Shown one piece after another: positions 1 through 6,626 of a stretch of 11,446 nucleotides of DNA. The translations under genes were made by a program, and so were the position numbers. A model generated the notes under the pieces. The model ran no database searches. It had not been told where the DNA came from and worked only from the letters and a program-made list of their open reading frames with translations. How positions within the stretch are numbered: the stretch's first letter is position 1; each line of letters begins with the position of its first letter. Origin of the DNA: Bacillota bacterium (lineage in GTDB: Bacteria; Bacillota; Clostridia; Tissierellales; Sedimentibacteraceae); assembly GCA_029239575.1 (NCBI GenBank), contig JARBUP010000070.1:1-11446 (forward strand). Direction: 5' to 3'.

Positions 1-2
1 TA

Positions 3-1109
3 AGAAATATACCTGAAATTTATGTAATTGAATCAGGCGGAATATTAAATGCATTTGCAGCAAAATCTTTTAAAAAGAATATAGTTATTTTGTATTCGGA
101 TATATTTGATTTAATTAATACTGATAATAACGATGAATTATCTTTTATAATTGCACATGAGCTTGCTCATATTAAGCAAAGACATGTTGCAAAGCAGTTG
201 TTTATTTTACCGGCTATGTGGATTCCTTCTATTGGTAATGGGTATATAAGGGCTTGCGAATATACCAGTGACCGAATTGCAGCTTTTTATATAAATAATT
301 TAGAAGCTTCAATGAATGCACTTACTATATTAGCAATAGGTAAGACATTATTTAATAAAGTAAATCGTAATGAATATCTGCTTCAAGTAAGTAATGATAA
401 AGGATTATTTAAAAAAATTGCTGAAAAAAGCTCAACACATCCTTCTTTGCCTAAAAGAATATATGAAATTAGATATCATTTTGAGAATAACTTTAATAAT
501 GTTGAAACACATTCGAAGAAAGCAATATTATTTTCAGCCATGGTGGTGATAGTGGTTGGAGCTTTAGCATTTATTGGTATTAATTATAGCAATGATATTT
601 TGTTATCATCGGATAATTTCTTTTCAGATACATTTATGGAAGAAGACGTAACAGCTATGACAGAGGCAGTTGCAGAAGGGAACGTGGAAAGAGTTAAGGA
701 ATTATTAAATGATGGAACTTACCCTGATGTACAAGACATGGACGGATGGACTCCATTGATGTGGGCAGCTCAGGATGGCAATGTAGAAATGATAAATATT
801 CTAATTGAAGCAGGTGCTGATCCAAATATTATAGATTATTATGAAGAAACAGCTTTAAGTAAAGCTATATATAGCAATAATATTGAAGTAATTAATGCAT
901 TAATAATTTCTGGTGCTGATCCAAATATGGCTGACTCAACAGGTTGGACACCTCTCATGCATGCAGCAACGAATGGTAATATTGAGTCTGTAAAAGCTTT
1001 ATTAGAAGCAGGGGCTAATATAGATGATAAGGATGAAAATAATTTTTCTGCATTCTTATATGCAAAAAAATATGGGTATAATGAAATTGCTGATTTACTA
1101 AAGCAATAA
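3..1109 (+). CDS. M48-family zinc metallopeptidase with transmembrane segment and C-terminal ankyrin repeats (5' end outside window)
   Basis: The frame is open to the left edge, so the start lies outside the window; the TTG at 90 is internal, because residues encoded before it already match the M48 fold (the 'NAFA' motif near 48-59). The zinc-binding HELAH is at 155-169. The third ligand is probably the Glu at 258-260 in the EYTSD motif. This resembles HtpX/Ste24-type peptidases, which cleave membrane or secreted proteins. A hydrophobic helix of about 23 residues (522-590) follows a KK pair. After an acidic linker come ankyrin repeats: a partial first unit, three 33-residue units (738-836, 837-935, 936-1034, with GWTPLM and GADPN motifs) and a partial last unit. 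Ankyrin repeats bind proteins, so this part may recruit substrate or a partner; that is inference. The fold assignment is firm, the substrate unknown. Confidence 0.9.
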   Translation, partial: RNIPEIYVIESGGILNAFAAKSFKKNIVILYSDIFDLINTDNNDELSFIIAHELAHIKQRHVAKQLFILPAMWIPSIGNGYIRACEYTSDRIAAFYINNLEASMNALTILAIGKTLFNKVNRNEYLLQVSNDKGLFKKIAEKSSTHPSLPKRIYEIRYHFENNFNNVETHSKKAILFSAMVVIVVGALAFIGINYSNDILLSSDNFFSDTFMEEDVTAMTEAVAEGNVERVKELLNDGTYPDVQDMDGWTPLMWAAQDGNVEMINILIEAGADPNIIDYYEETALSKAIYSNNIEVINALIISGADPNMADSTGWTPLMHAATNGNIESVKALLEAGANIDDKDENNFSAFLYAKKYGYNEIADLLKQ

Positions 1110-1154
1110 TGGGGACGTACTTTAACTGTCACATTTTTTAATAAATTAATAATT
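1110..1154 (+). repeat. Repeat R1, copy A (GGRGAC-headed, 45 bp)
   Basis: This 45-bp stretch matches 3608-3652 with about four mismatches. It begins with TGGGGACGTAC, followed by a shared core TTTAACTGTCAC and a run of T. It starts on the base after the stop codon of the M48-ankyrin gene. A diverged echo of the head, GAGGACCGTA, lies at about 1178-1187 and could mark the other end of the element. The GGGGAC head resembles REP-like elements linked to Y1/IS200-type transposases in Firmicutes. That link is from memory and is not proven by this sequence. Confidence 0.7.
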
Positions 1155-1226
1155 CATAGACGGATTAGCAGAAGAACGAGGACCGTAAGTATTATTATAA
1201 AAATTGTGAGTCTGACATTGATGATT

Positions 1227-1267
1227 ATAACGTTTAATTATGTTTTACAATTAAACGTTATTTTTTT
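1227..1267 (+). terminator. Rho-independent terminator after the M48-ankyrin gene
   Basis: A perfect 13-bp stem (ATAACGTTTAATT at 1227-1239 with its reverse complement at 1249-1261) closes a 9-nt loop and runs into seven T residues (1261-1267). The stem is AT-rich. It lies 118 bp after the stop codon, with R1 in between. The right arm and T-run reappear without the left arm at about 3645-3667. Confidence 0.85.
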
Positions 1268-1300
1268 ATATGAGCCATAAATTGTAAAAAATGTATATAT

Positions 1301-1329
1301 TTGATTTGTTGGTTCTTTGAGGCAATAAT
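1301..1329 (+). promoter_or_regulatory. Possible sigma-A promoter of the stalk-domain gene
   Basis: TTGATT (1301-1306) and AATAAT (1324-1329) are separated by 17 bp, downstream of the terminator and 55 bp before the chosen start codon. The boxes match the consensus 4/6 and 5/6. In DNA this AT-rich such matches arise by chance, so confidence is low. Confidence 0.35.
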
Positions 1330-1384
1330 TGATTTTTATTGAAATTTTTGGTACTATTAATTAATGACATTTAGGAGGAAGGAC

Positions 1385-2638
1385 ATGAAAAAAATCATTT
1401 TTACCCTTAGCTTATGTTTGAGTTTAGCTTTTACATCAGTTTCTGCATTTGCAGATGAAGTAATTATACGCATAGATTCAGATAAAGTTATATTTAACGA
1501 TAACACAGGTAAACCCTTTATCGACAAAAATTGGAGAACTCAAGTACCATTTAGACAAACGCTTGAACAATATGGAGCAACCGTAGAATGGAACAATGAA
1601 AAACGCATTGCTATAGCAACGAAAGGTGATATAACAATAGAGATTCCAATTGGAAAAAATTACATAATTAAAAACGGAACAAAAATAGCTAATGACACAA
1701 CATCTATTATCATTAATCAAAGAACATTCCTGCCGATCAGAAAAGTAATGGAAGCTTTTGAATCAGAAGTTGAGTGGGATCATTCGATGAATACTGTAGT
1801 TATTACTCAAACACCATTTGATAAAAAAGCTCTGCTTTTAAATGCATACCAGAAGTCGAATGCTTGGGAAAGTTTTGACAGTAGAATAATAATGGATATG
1901 TCCATGCCGTTGTCTGATGAAAACAATATCGATCAAATGGCAATGAAAATGAAAATGTATACTTCAGCATTTACTAACCCAATGAAAATAAAAATGGCTG
2001 CAGATGTGGAAGTGGATTTCATGGGAGAAATAATGTCCCAGCCTTTTATGGAAATGTATATGACCGTTGATGATAATACAACTACACAATATATGGGAAT
2101 ATATGATGAAGCAGGGGAACTTACTTGGCAAAAATCAACAACTGAAAATGAATTATTGTTAGATACTACTGGATATAATGAACAAGACATGGAATTGCTT
2201 GAACAATATATAACAGACGTTAAATATTTTGGAAAATATAATGTTGATGGAAATACATTATTAAAATTTCAATATGTGATAACCGGGGATATATTTGATG
2301 AATTAATGGGAGAATATTTAAATTTATTGTCTCAATCAACAGCTGAAGAGGATATATTTGTAGCTGATATGTTTAAAGACATGAAAGACATTCAGTTAAT
2401 AATGTACATTGATGAAGAATCTGGTGAACTATCAAAATATGAAATTGATTTAAGTCCAATTATATCTTCAATTTTTGGTTCACTATCTGAAACAGAAGGA
2501 ATACCTGTTGAAGATGATTTTATGTTAAACAATTTAAAAGCAAAGATGGTTGTAGAAATAGACAACATAAATAATGCAACTTTTTTTGAAATACCAGTAG
2601 AAGCATTAGAAGCTCCTGAAATAGAAGAACTTCAATAA
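1385..2638 (+). CDS. Secreted protein with copper-amine-oxidase-N-like (stalk) domain and Met-rich C-terminal domain
   Basis: The start at 1385 is chosen over the in-frame ATG at 1364 because AGGAGG (1373-1378) sits 6 nt before it and the protein then begins with a normal signal peptide (MKKIIF, hydrophobic core, cleavage near AFA/DE at residue 23). Residues about 24-130 match the copper amine oxidase N-terminal domain common in clostridial surface proteins: paired beta modules with 'QVPFRQTLEQYGATVEW' and 'FLPIRKVMEAFESEVEW'. Despite the name this module is not catalytic; it is usually a cell-surface stalk. The remainder (about 135-417) resembles DUF6612/LppX-like lipoprotein folds, with a W-K motif and a long beta-rich pattern, but I am less sure of that. 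Residues 170-226 carry 14 methionines, many in M-x-M alternation. The gene has its own terminator downstream and no obvious operon partner. Exact role unknown. Confidence 0.85.
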   Translation: MKKIIFTLSLCLSLAFTSVSAFADEVIIRIDSDKVIFNDNTGKPFIDKNWRTQVPFRQTLEQYGATVEWNNEKRIAIATKGDITIEIPIGKNYIIKNGTKIANDTTSIIINQRTFLPIRKVMEAFESEVEWDHSMNTVVITQTPFDKKALLLNAYQKSNAWESFDSRIIMDMSMPLSDENNIDQMAMKMKMYTSAFTNPMKIKMAADVEVDFMGEIMSQPFMEMYMTVDDNTTTQYMGIYDEAGELTWQKSTTENELLLDTTGYNEQDMELLEQYITDVKYFGKYNVDGNTLLKFQYVITGDIFDELMGEYLNLLSQSTAEEDIFVADMFKDMKDIQLIMYIDEESGELSKYEIDLSPIISSIFGSLSETEGIPVEDDFMLNNLKAKMVVEIDNINNATFFEIPVEALEAPEIEELQ

Positions 2639-2651
2639 AAAGGCAAATGAA

Positions 2652-2814
2652 TAATGTGAATGTGTTTAATTTCTCATTTTGTTTTTATTAAGAAAAATTT
2701 TTAGAGATAAATATATGACTATTTAGGAAATGCGTACATATAGTAAGTGTCAAATTACATTTTATAATTTGACGCTTATTTTTTTACCAATCATTGGAGT
2801 TTTTTATAAAAATA
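2652..2814 (+). repeat. Repeat R2, copy A (about 160 bp, contains a terminator)
   Basis: This region aligns with 3667-3826 over about 160 bp with small gaps, at roughly three-quarters to four-fifths identity by eye. Shared blocks include TTTCTCAT, GATAAATAT, a GTACATA block, the hairpin at 2744-2785, and TTTTTTACCAAT followed by TTGGA. Similarity outside the hairpin and beyond its T-run shows that a DNA segment was duplicated, rather than two terminators looking alike. A small dyad, CCAATCATTGG (2787-2797), follows the T-run; the other copy keeps it as CCAATACTTGG. Confidence 0.7.
2744..2785 (+). terminator. Rho-independent terminator after the stalk-domain gene
   Basis: A 14-bp stem (TAAGTGTCAAATTA at 2744-2757 with 2765-2778, one G-T wobble) closes a 7-nt loop and is followed by seven T residues (2779-2785). 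It lies about 105 bp after the stop codon and inside repeat R2. Confidence 0.85.
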
Positions 2815-2974
2815 ATAATAAATTTAAATTGGATTCTGAGATGATATTTAGAAATATAAGAAAGGATTTATTATACGGAAAGATTACAAAACAAAGAAAA
2901 ACGACTTATTATATTGGCATAATGGTGAAAATTAAAAAAGTGAGAATTTTTTGATTACCTTTTGGTTTGTTACA

Positions 2975-3003
2975 TTGACAAAATGTGTATTATGCTATAT
3001 AAT
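2975..3003 (+). promoter_or_regulatory. Perfect-consensus sigma-A promoter of the papain-like gene
   Basis: TTGACA (2975-2980) and TATAAT (2998-3003) are both exact and separated by exactly 17 bp. Transcription should start near 3010, leaving a leader of about 60 nt before the ATG at 3069. It is the strongest promoter seen in the window. A promoter this strong on a small accessory gene normally implies repression, and a palindrome overlaps it. The 2815-2974 stretch before it shows no supported gene. Confidence 0.9.
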
Positions 3004-3032
3004 ACAGTTGCTGTATTGATTGTATTAGTACA
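2986..3032 (+). promoter_or_regulatory. Probable operator: palindrome over the -10 box plus repeated half-sites
   Basis: TGTATTAT (2986-2993) and its exact reverse complement ATAATACA (2999-3006) are 5 bp apart and overlap the -10 box. Further TGTATTR half-sites follow at 3012-3018 and 3021-3027, the last forming TGTA-TTAG-TACA (3021-3032). ATACAG/CTGTAT arms (3002-3007, 3011-3016) give another dyad at the likely start of transcription. The layout suits a dimeric repressor and recalls GntR/YtrA-type operators, but no regulator gene is in the window. Confidence 0.55.
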
Positions 3033-3068
3033 CGCGATACGGAAGTAATAAGGTAATAGGAGTAACAA

Positions 3069-3623
3069 ATGAAGGAAATAAATATAGTTCTTACACAAAC
3101 AAATACAGTTATATCAAAAACGTTAAAAATGGTTACAAAAAAACCATATAATCATATTTCAATATCCTTTAATGATGATTGTAAAACAATGTTTAGTTTT
3201 GGAAGAAAGATAATATGGTTCCCTTTAATTGGAGGATTTGTAAAAGAAAATGCAAACAGAGGGGTATTTAAAATGTATCCTGATACAAAATGCAAAATCT
3301 ATAAAATAGAGGTTACAGATGCAGATTATAATATCATTATTAAAAGGCTTAAAAAATTTTTGGCAGAACCAAACAATTTCAAGTATAGTTATTTAAATTT
3401 ATTTTTAATTTATTTAAACATACCGCTACAAAGGAAATATTACTATGTTTGTTCCAGCTTTGTAACTTTTTTATTGTGGGGTATAATACCATTTAAAAAG
3501 GAAATCTCACTAATGATACCAGATGATTATAATGAATTAGAGCTTAAAGAAGTGTATGAGGGAAAACTAACAGATTATGTAAATAGAAATTTATCATATA
3601 ATAATAGTGGAGACGTACTTTAA
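3069..3623 (+). CDS. Permuted papain-like (YiiX/DUF830, NlpC/P60-related) protein
   Basis: This is a 184-residue protein without signal peptide; AGGAG (3058-3062) lies 6 nt before the ATG. A His comes early (His29 in KPYNHISIS) and a Cys late (Cys128 in YYYVCSSFV). That is the order expected of circularly permuted NlpC/P60 or papain-like proteins such as YiiX, in which Cys and His form the catalytic pair. Such enzymes act on amide or thioester bonds in lipids, peptides or cell-wall fragments; the substrate here is unknown. Hydrophobic stretches at 109-119 and 129-141 could reflect membrane association or the fold core. The last residues (SGDVL) and the stop codon come from repeat R1, so the original C-terminus may have been altered. 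It is monocistronic behind a consensus promoter and probable operator. Family call is moderate, made from motif order only. Confidence 0.65.
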   Translation: MKEINIVLTQTNTVISKTLKMVTKKPYNHISISFNDDCKTMFSFGRKIIWFPLIGGFVKENANRGVFKMYPDTKCKIYKIEVTDADYNIIIKRLKKFLAEPNNFKYSYLNLFLIYLNIPLQRKYYYVCSSFVTFLLWGIIPFKKEISLMIPDDYNELELKEVYEGKLTDYVNRNLSYNNSGDVL

Positions 3624-3652
3624 CTGTCACATTTTTTGATAAGTTCATAATT
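3608..3652 (+). repeat. Repeat R1, copy B, overlapping the end of the papain-like gene
   Basis: This copy is nearly identical to 1110-1154 (TGGAGACGTAC head, then TTTAACTGTCAC). Its TAA at 3621-3623 serves as the stop codon of the papain-like gene. Straight after it, about 3645-3667 (ATAATTAAATGTTA then T-run) matches the right arm and T-run of the terminator at 1249-1267, without the left arm. Copy B therefore looks like the 1110-1267 region with its middle deleted. Confidence 0.7.
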
Positions 3653-3666
3653 AAATGTTATTTTTT

Positions 3667-3826
3667 TAATGTTAATATGTTTAAATTTCTCATGTTAACT
3701 TCAAAAAAATTTAGGATAAATATTAAAGACATGTATGGAATATGTACATAAAGTAAGCGTCAAATTACAATATATAATTTGACGCTTACTTTTTTACCAA
3801 TACTTGGAACTTTATTCTAAAAATAA
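3667..3826 (+). repeat. Repeat R2, copy B (contains a terminator)
   Basis: This is the second copy of the roughly 160-bp segment at 2652-2814, directly abutting R1 copy B. It keeps the hairpin, the T-run and the following CCAA/TTGG dyad. Its hairpin is perfect, whereas copy A has one wobble pair. Confidence 0.7.
3753..3795 (+). terminator. Rho-independent terminator after the papain-like gene
   Basis: A perfect 15-bp stem (GTAAGCGTCAAATTA at 3753-3767 with 3775-3789) closes a 7-nt loop and is followed by six T residues (3790-3795). It is the best hairpin in the window and the counterpart of the one at 2744-2785. Confidence 0.85.
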
Positions 3827-3877
3827 CGTCTTATAAAATAATACCCGTAATTTTATGATATGATAAGATTGATCCAT

Positions 3878-4232
3878 ATGCAATGGCCTTTAGCAAATTT
3901 CTGATTCTACAGGTGGGTTTTCCAAGGATTATAGTAAACTAAGTTATGATGAAAAAATAAAAAGTTATTATCAAGCAGTTTATGGTTTAAAAAGAACACA
4001 GGACATTTTTCATATTAGTTCTTACAAGAAATATGACGGTATATTTCAAGCACTCAATGGTTTATATATATATTTGCTGGAATATGATCATAAAAATGAT
4101 GATTATGAGATCGAAGATAATTCATATATTTATGACACCATATGGAAAATTGTAGGTCAACCGGAGGATGAAAAATTAATTACAGAATTTAATACTTTTA
4201 TTGAAAATAAGAAAAAAATTCTAAATAATTGA
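3878..4232 (+). pseudogene. Frameshifted small gene of unknown function
   Basis: From 3894 to the TGA at 4230-4232 one frame stays open for over 110 codons and has protein-like composition (for example STGGFSKDYSKLSYDEKIK and YDTIWKIVGQPEDEKL). It has no usable early start codon, and a TAG at 3891 closes it upstream. In another frame, ATG 3878 reads MQWPLANF and then hits a TGA exactly where removing one T would join it to DSTGGFSKDY. I infer a single-base insertion near 3898-3903. I see no convincing ribosome binding site before 3878, so the true start is uncertain. I recognise no family. The protein would be small (about 117 residues), soluble and acidic. It ends 20 bp before a second damaged ORF with a good ribosome binding site, as in a two-gene operon. 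Confidence 0.5.
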
Positions 4233-4249
4233 TTTACTAATAGGAGAAA

Positions 4250-4440
4250 ATGATGAATGTATATTTTAATCAAAGCTTTTGGGATAAAAGGCATAATGGA
4301 GATGTTGGAATCACAAAAACTTAGGAAAGCATGGTTATCCCATAAATCATACATTTACAAGAATTTTAAAAATCTAAATGAGCATAGTTGGAATTTATGA
4401 AGAAAAAATAACAGAACAAACAATTATGTTAAATTCATAA
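4250..4440 (+). pseudogene. Second decayed small ORF, probably coupled to the preceding one
   Basis: AGGAG (4242-4246) lies 6 nt before ATG 4253 and 3 nt before ATG 4250. Translation gives a short peptide (NQSFWDKRHNGDVGITKT) ending at TAG 4322-4324. Restoring one A in the A-run at 4314-4318 would continue into LGKHGYPINHTFTRILKI, to TAA 4375-4377. After that the same frame gives another open stretch (4378-4440). The pattern fits a gene with a frameshift and at least one nonsense mutation. Alternatively only the 23-24 codon peptide is real. No family recognised. From here to 4537 I see only a possible -10 box. Confidence 0.35.
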
Positions 4441-4495
4441 TTGAAGGCATTTTATGGAACTTCATAGTTATGTTTTAAATAAGTAACAGAAGTTA

Positions 4496-4501
4496 TATAA
4501 T
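4496..4501 (+). promoter_or_regulatory. Possible -10 box of the acetyltransferase gene
   Basis: An exact TATAAT lies 36 bp before the ATG at 4538, but no good -35 box lies 16-18 bp upstream (TTTTAA at 4473-4478 is poor). It could be a weak or activator-dependent promoter, or chance. Confidence 0.3.
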
Positions 4502-4537
4502 GAATAATTAAAGAATAATTTAAAGGGAGACGCGTAA

Positions 4538-5071
4538 ATGAAAGAAATGATGATCAACAATGAAAAAGTAATAATCAGAAAATCAATTAAGTCTGATGCA
4601 AAAGCATTGATAGAATATCTAAATGTTATAGGCGGAGAATCAGATTATTTAACATTTGGAATAGGCGAGTTCGAGTTAAGTGTTGAACAGGAAGAAGAAT
4701 TCATTGAAAGTATATCAAAAAAAGATAATGCTCTATCAATTATAGCAGAAGTTAATGGGAAAGTAATTGGAAATTTAAACTTTTCTGGAGGTCCAAGAAA
4801 AAGAACATCTCATGTTGGTGAATTCGGAATAAGCATACTTAAAGAATACTGGGGAAATGGAATAGGTGAAGAACTATTAAAATATTTAATAGACTGGAGT
4901 AAAAGTTCAGGGAAAGTAAGAAAAATCAATTTGAAAGTAAGAAGTGACAATACAAAGGGCATTAATTTATATAAAAAATTAGGTTTTATTGAAGAAGGAA
5001 TATTAAAAAGAGATTTATATATGAATGGTGAATTTTATGACTCTATATTAATGGGGTTGCTGATTAATTAA
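4538..5071 (+). CDS. GNAT-family N-acetyltransferase
   Basis: This 177-residue, single-domain protein has AGGGAG (4524-4529) 8 nt before the ATG. It shows the acetyl-CoA-binding signature of GNAT enzymes: a beta strand (GEFGISI, about 95-100) followed by EYWGNGIGEELLKYLI (103-118), where the GNGIG loop holds the pyrophosphate of acetyl-CoA. Next comes the strand-helix LKVRSDNTKGINLYKKLGF (132-150), the usual motif B with its Tyr and LGF turn. The ending (EEGILKRDLYMNGEFYDS) resembles the Acetyltransf_3/RimJ-RimL branch, whose members acetylate protein N-termini, polyamines or small molecules. The acceptor cannot be told from sequence. All six arginine codons are AGA, the host pattern. It is the first intact gene after the decayed stretch. 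Confidence 0.9.
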   Translation: MKEMMINNEKVIIRKSIKSDAKALIEYLNVIGGESDYLTFGIGEFELSVEQEEEFIESISKKDNALSIIAEVNGKVIGNLNFSGGPRKRTSHVGEFGISILKEYWGNGIGEELLKYLIDWSKSSGKVRKINLKVRSDNTKGINLYKKLGFIEEGILKRDLYMNGEFYDSILMGLLIN

Positions 5072-5135
5072 GCTTAATAATAATTTTGATTAAACTTTTA
5101 CCATTATGAGTGAAAATAATAAGGGAGAAACTAAT

Positions 5136-5717
<582 letters not shown>

Positions 5718-5763
5718 GTTCAAACAGTGTTCTTGTATTTAATTTTTAGGCATATCATTAAGG

Positions 5764-5769
5764 TATAAT
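5764..5769 (+). promoter_or_regulatory. Possible -10 box of the lipoprotein gene
   Basis: An exact TATAAT lies 57 bp before the ATG at 5827. The -35 region at 17 bp spacing (around 5741-5746, AATTTT) is poor. Plausible from position only. Confidence 0.35.
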
Positions 5770-5826
5770 ATAATTTCCTTAGCAAATACTAAAATTAAAA
5801 ATGACAATATAAGAAGGGAATTACAT

Positions 5827-6447
5827 ATGAAAAAAATAAATATAATAATATTTGTATTATTATTAGCTTTTGGAATCGCTGGATGTAGCGATGAGAAAGA
5901 AAATGAAAAACAAGATGTTGTAGAAGATGTTCAAAAAGACATGGATGTTGAGGAAGATGGTGAAGCAACCATTGATAAGCCAACAGATGAAGATGCTAAT
6001 AATAGTCAAGCAAATAATGAAAATGAAAATTATCAAATCACAAAGACAAATATATATTTAGTAGCCATTGAGGACAATGGTAAAGGCGGTAAAAAGTTAG
6101 AAACTGGTGACAGCTTGATCCCTGTTGAACTTGATATAACACCAAGCATCAATCCATTAGAAGCTACTTTAAATAATCTTTTATCCATCAAGGATCAGTT
6201 CTATGGCGAATCAGGATTATATAATGCATTATATCAATCTAATTTAACTGTTGATAGCACTGTAATAAAAGATGATATTGCAGAAATTCGCCTTTCAGGA
6301 AATTTTGCTCTTGGCGGTGTAATGGATGGCCCAAGAGCCAAAGCTCAAATCGAAGAAACAGCAATGCAGTTTGACAATGTTAAATCAGTAAATATTTATG
6401 TAGACGACAAAACAATAGATGATGCACTATCATTAAAAGGCGAATAG
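5827..6447 (+). CDS. Lipoprotein with GerMN domain
   Basis: This 206-residue protein has a lipoprotein signal peptide (MKK, hydrophobic core, lipobox IAGC with lipidated Cys20), so it should be anchored to the outer face of the membrane. Residues 21-70 form an acidic, Asn/Glu-rich linker. Residues about 73-200 match the GerMN domain first seen in GerM, a spore germination/sporulation lipoprotein: 'NIYLVAIED', 'NPLEATLNNLLS', then the strand pair 'DSTVIKDDIAEIRLSGNF', the helix 'AQIEETAMQFDNV' and the final 'SVNIYVDD'. GerM itself has two such domains; this protein has one, so it is probably not GerM. GerMN domains also occur in other envelope lipoproteins, including some beside sigma/anti-sigma pairs, as here. 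AAGGGA (5814-5819) lies 7 nt before the ATG. A terminator separates it from the sigma operon. Confidence 0.85.
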   Translation: MKKINIIIFVLLLAFGIAGCSDEKENEKQDVVEDVQKDMDVEEDGEATIDKPTDEDANNSQANNENENYQITKTNIYLVAIEDNGKGGKKLETGDSLIPVELDITPSINPLEATLNNLLSIKDQFYGESGLYNALYQSNLTVDSTVIKDDIAEIRLSGNFALGGVMDGPRAKAQIEETAMQFDNVKSVNIYVDDKTIDDALSLKGE

Positions 6448-6452
6448 ATTTT

Positions 6453-6500
6453 AAGGCTTCAAGTAGAAAGTATTTTTAACTTGAAGCCTTTTTTGTTTTT
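6453..6500 (+). terminator. Rho-independent terminator after the lipoprotein gene
   Basis: A perfect 12-bp stem (AAGGCTTCAAGT at 6453-6464 with 6479-6490) closes a 14-nt loop and is followed by a U-rich tail (6491-6500, nine T of ten). It starts 6 bp after the stop codon. Confidence 0.9.
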
Positions 6501-6528
6501 ATCCTTAATTGATATACATAAGTAACTA

Positions 6529-6573
6529 ATTTCATGTATAATAGGCTAATAAAAAAATATTAATTCATGAAAT
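6529..6573. promoter_or_regulatory. Inverted repeat spanning the likely promoter of the sigma operon
   Basis: ATTTCATG (6529-6536) and CATGAAAT (6566-6573) are exact inverted repeats 29 bp apart. The left arm abuts TATAATAGG (6537-6545), a likely -10 box without a good -35 partner. It could be a regulator site or mRNA structure; chance is possible in AT-rich DNA. Confidence 0.3.
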
Positions 6574-6620
6574 GAAAATGATAAAGAACTTACTCTAATA
6601 TATAGAAAGGAAGGTAACTG

Positions 6621-6626
6621 ATGTAA
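6621..6626 (+). promoter_or_regulatory. Start-stop codon pair (ATG TAA) overlapping the sigma factor start
   Basis: The ribosome binding site AAGGAAGG (6607-6614) is best placed (6 nt) for the ATG at 6621, but that ATG is followed at once by TAA (6624-6626). The sigma factor's own ATG (6626-6628) overlaps the last base of that stop and lies 11 nt from the binding site. Ribosomes could start, stop and restart here, which would lower or regulate sigma factor synthesis. Confidence 0.35.

Noticed and set aside
1364..1384. Upstream in-frame ATG of the stalk-domain gene
   Set aside because: It has no ribosome binding site, and it would place MTFRRKD ahead of a signal peptide that starts correctly at 1385.
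2730..2954. 74-codon + strand ORF between the stalk-domain and papain-like genes
   Set aside because: It reads through the terminator hairpin and repeat R2, the AGGA before it is too close to the ATG, and its product (Lys/Ile/Tyr/Asn-rich) looks like translated AT-rich spacer.
4157..4354. 65-codon - strand ORF
   Set aside because: It lies antisense to the two decayed + strand frames, has no ribosome binding site, and its hydrophobic composition is typical of a reverse-frame shadow.
5106..5135. Upstream in-frame ATG of the DUF4256 gene
   Set aside because: No Shine-Dalgarno precedes it, whereas AGGGAG lies at ideal spacing before ATG 5136.
5072..5135. Terminator or promoter between the acetyltransferase and DUF4256 genes
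   Set aside because: A TTAAGCTTAA palindrome has no loop or T-run, and TTGATT (5086-5091) has no -10 partner at the right distance.
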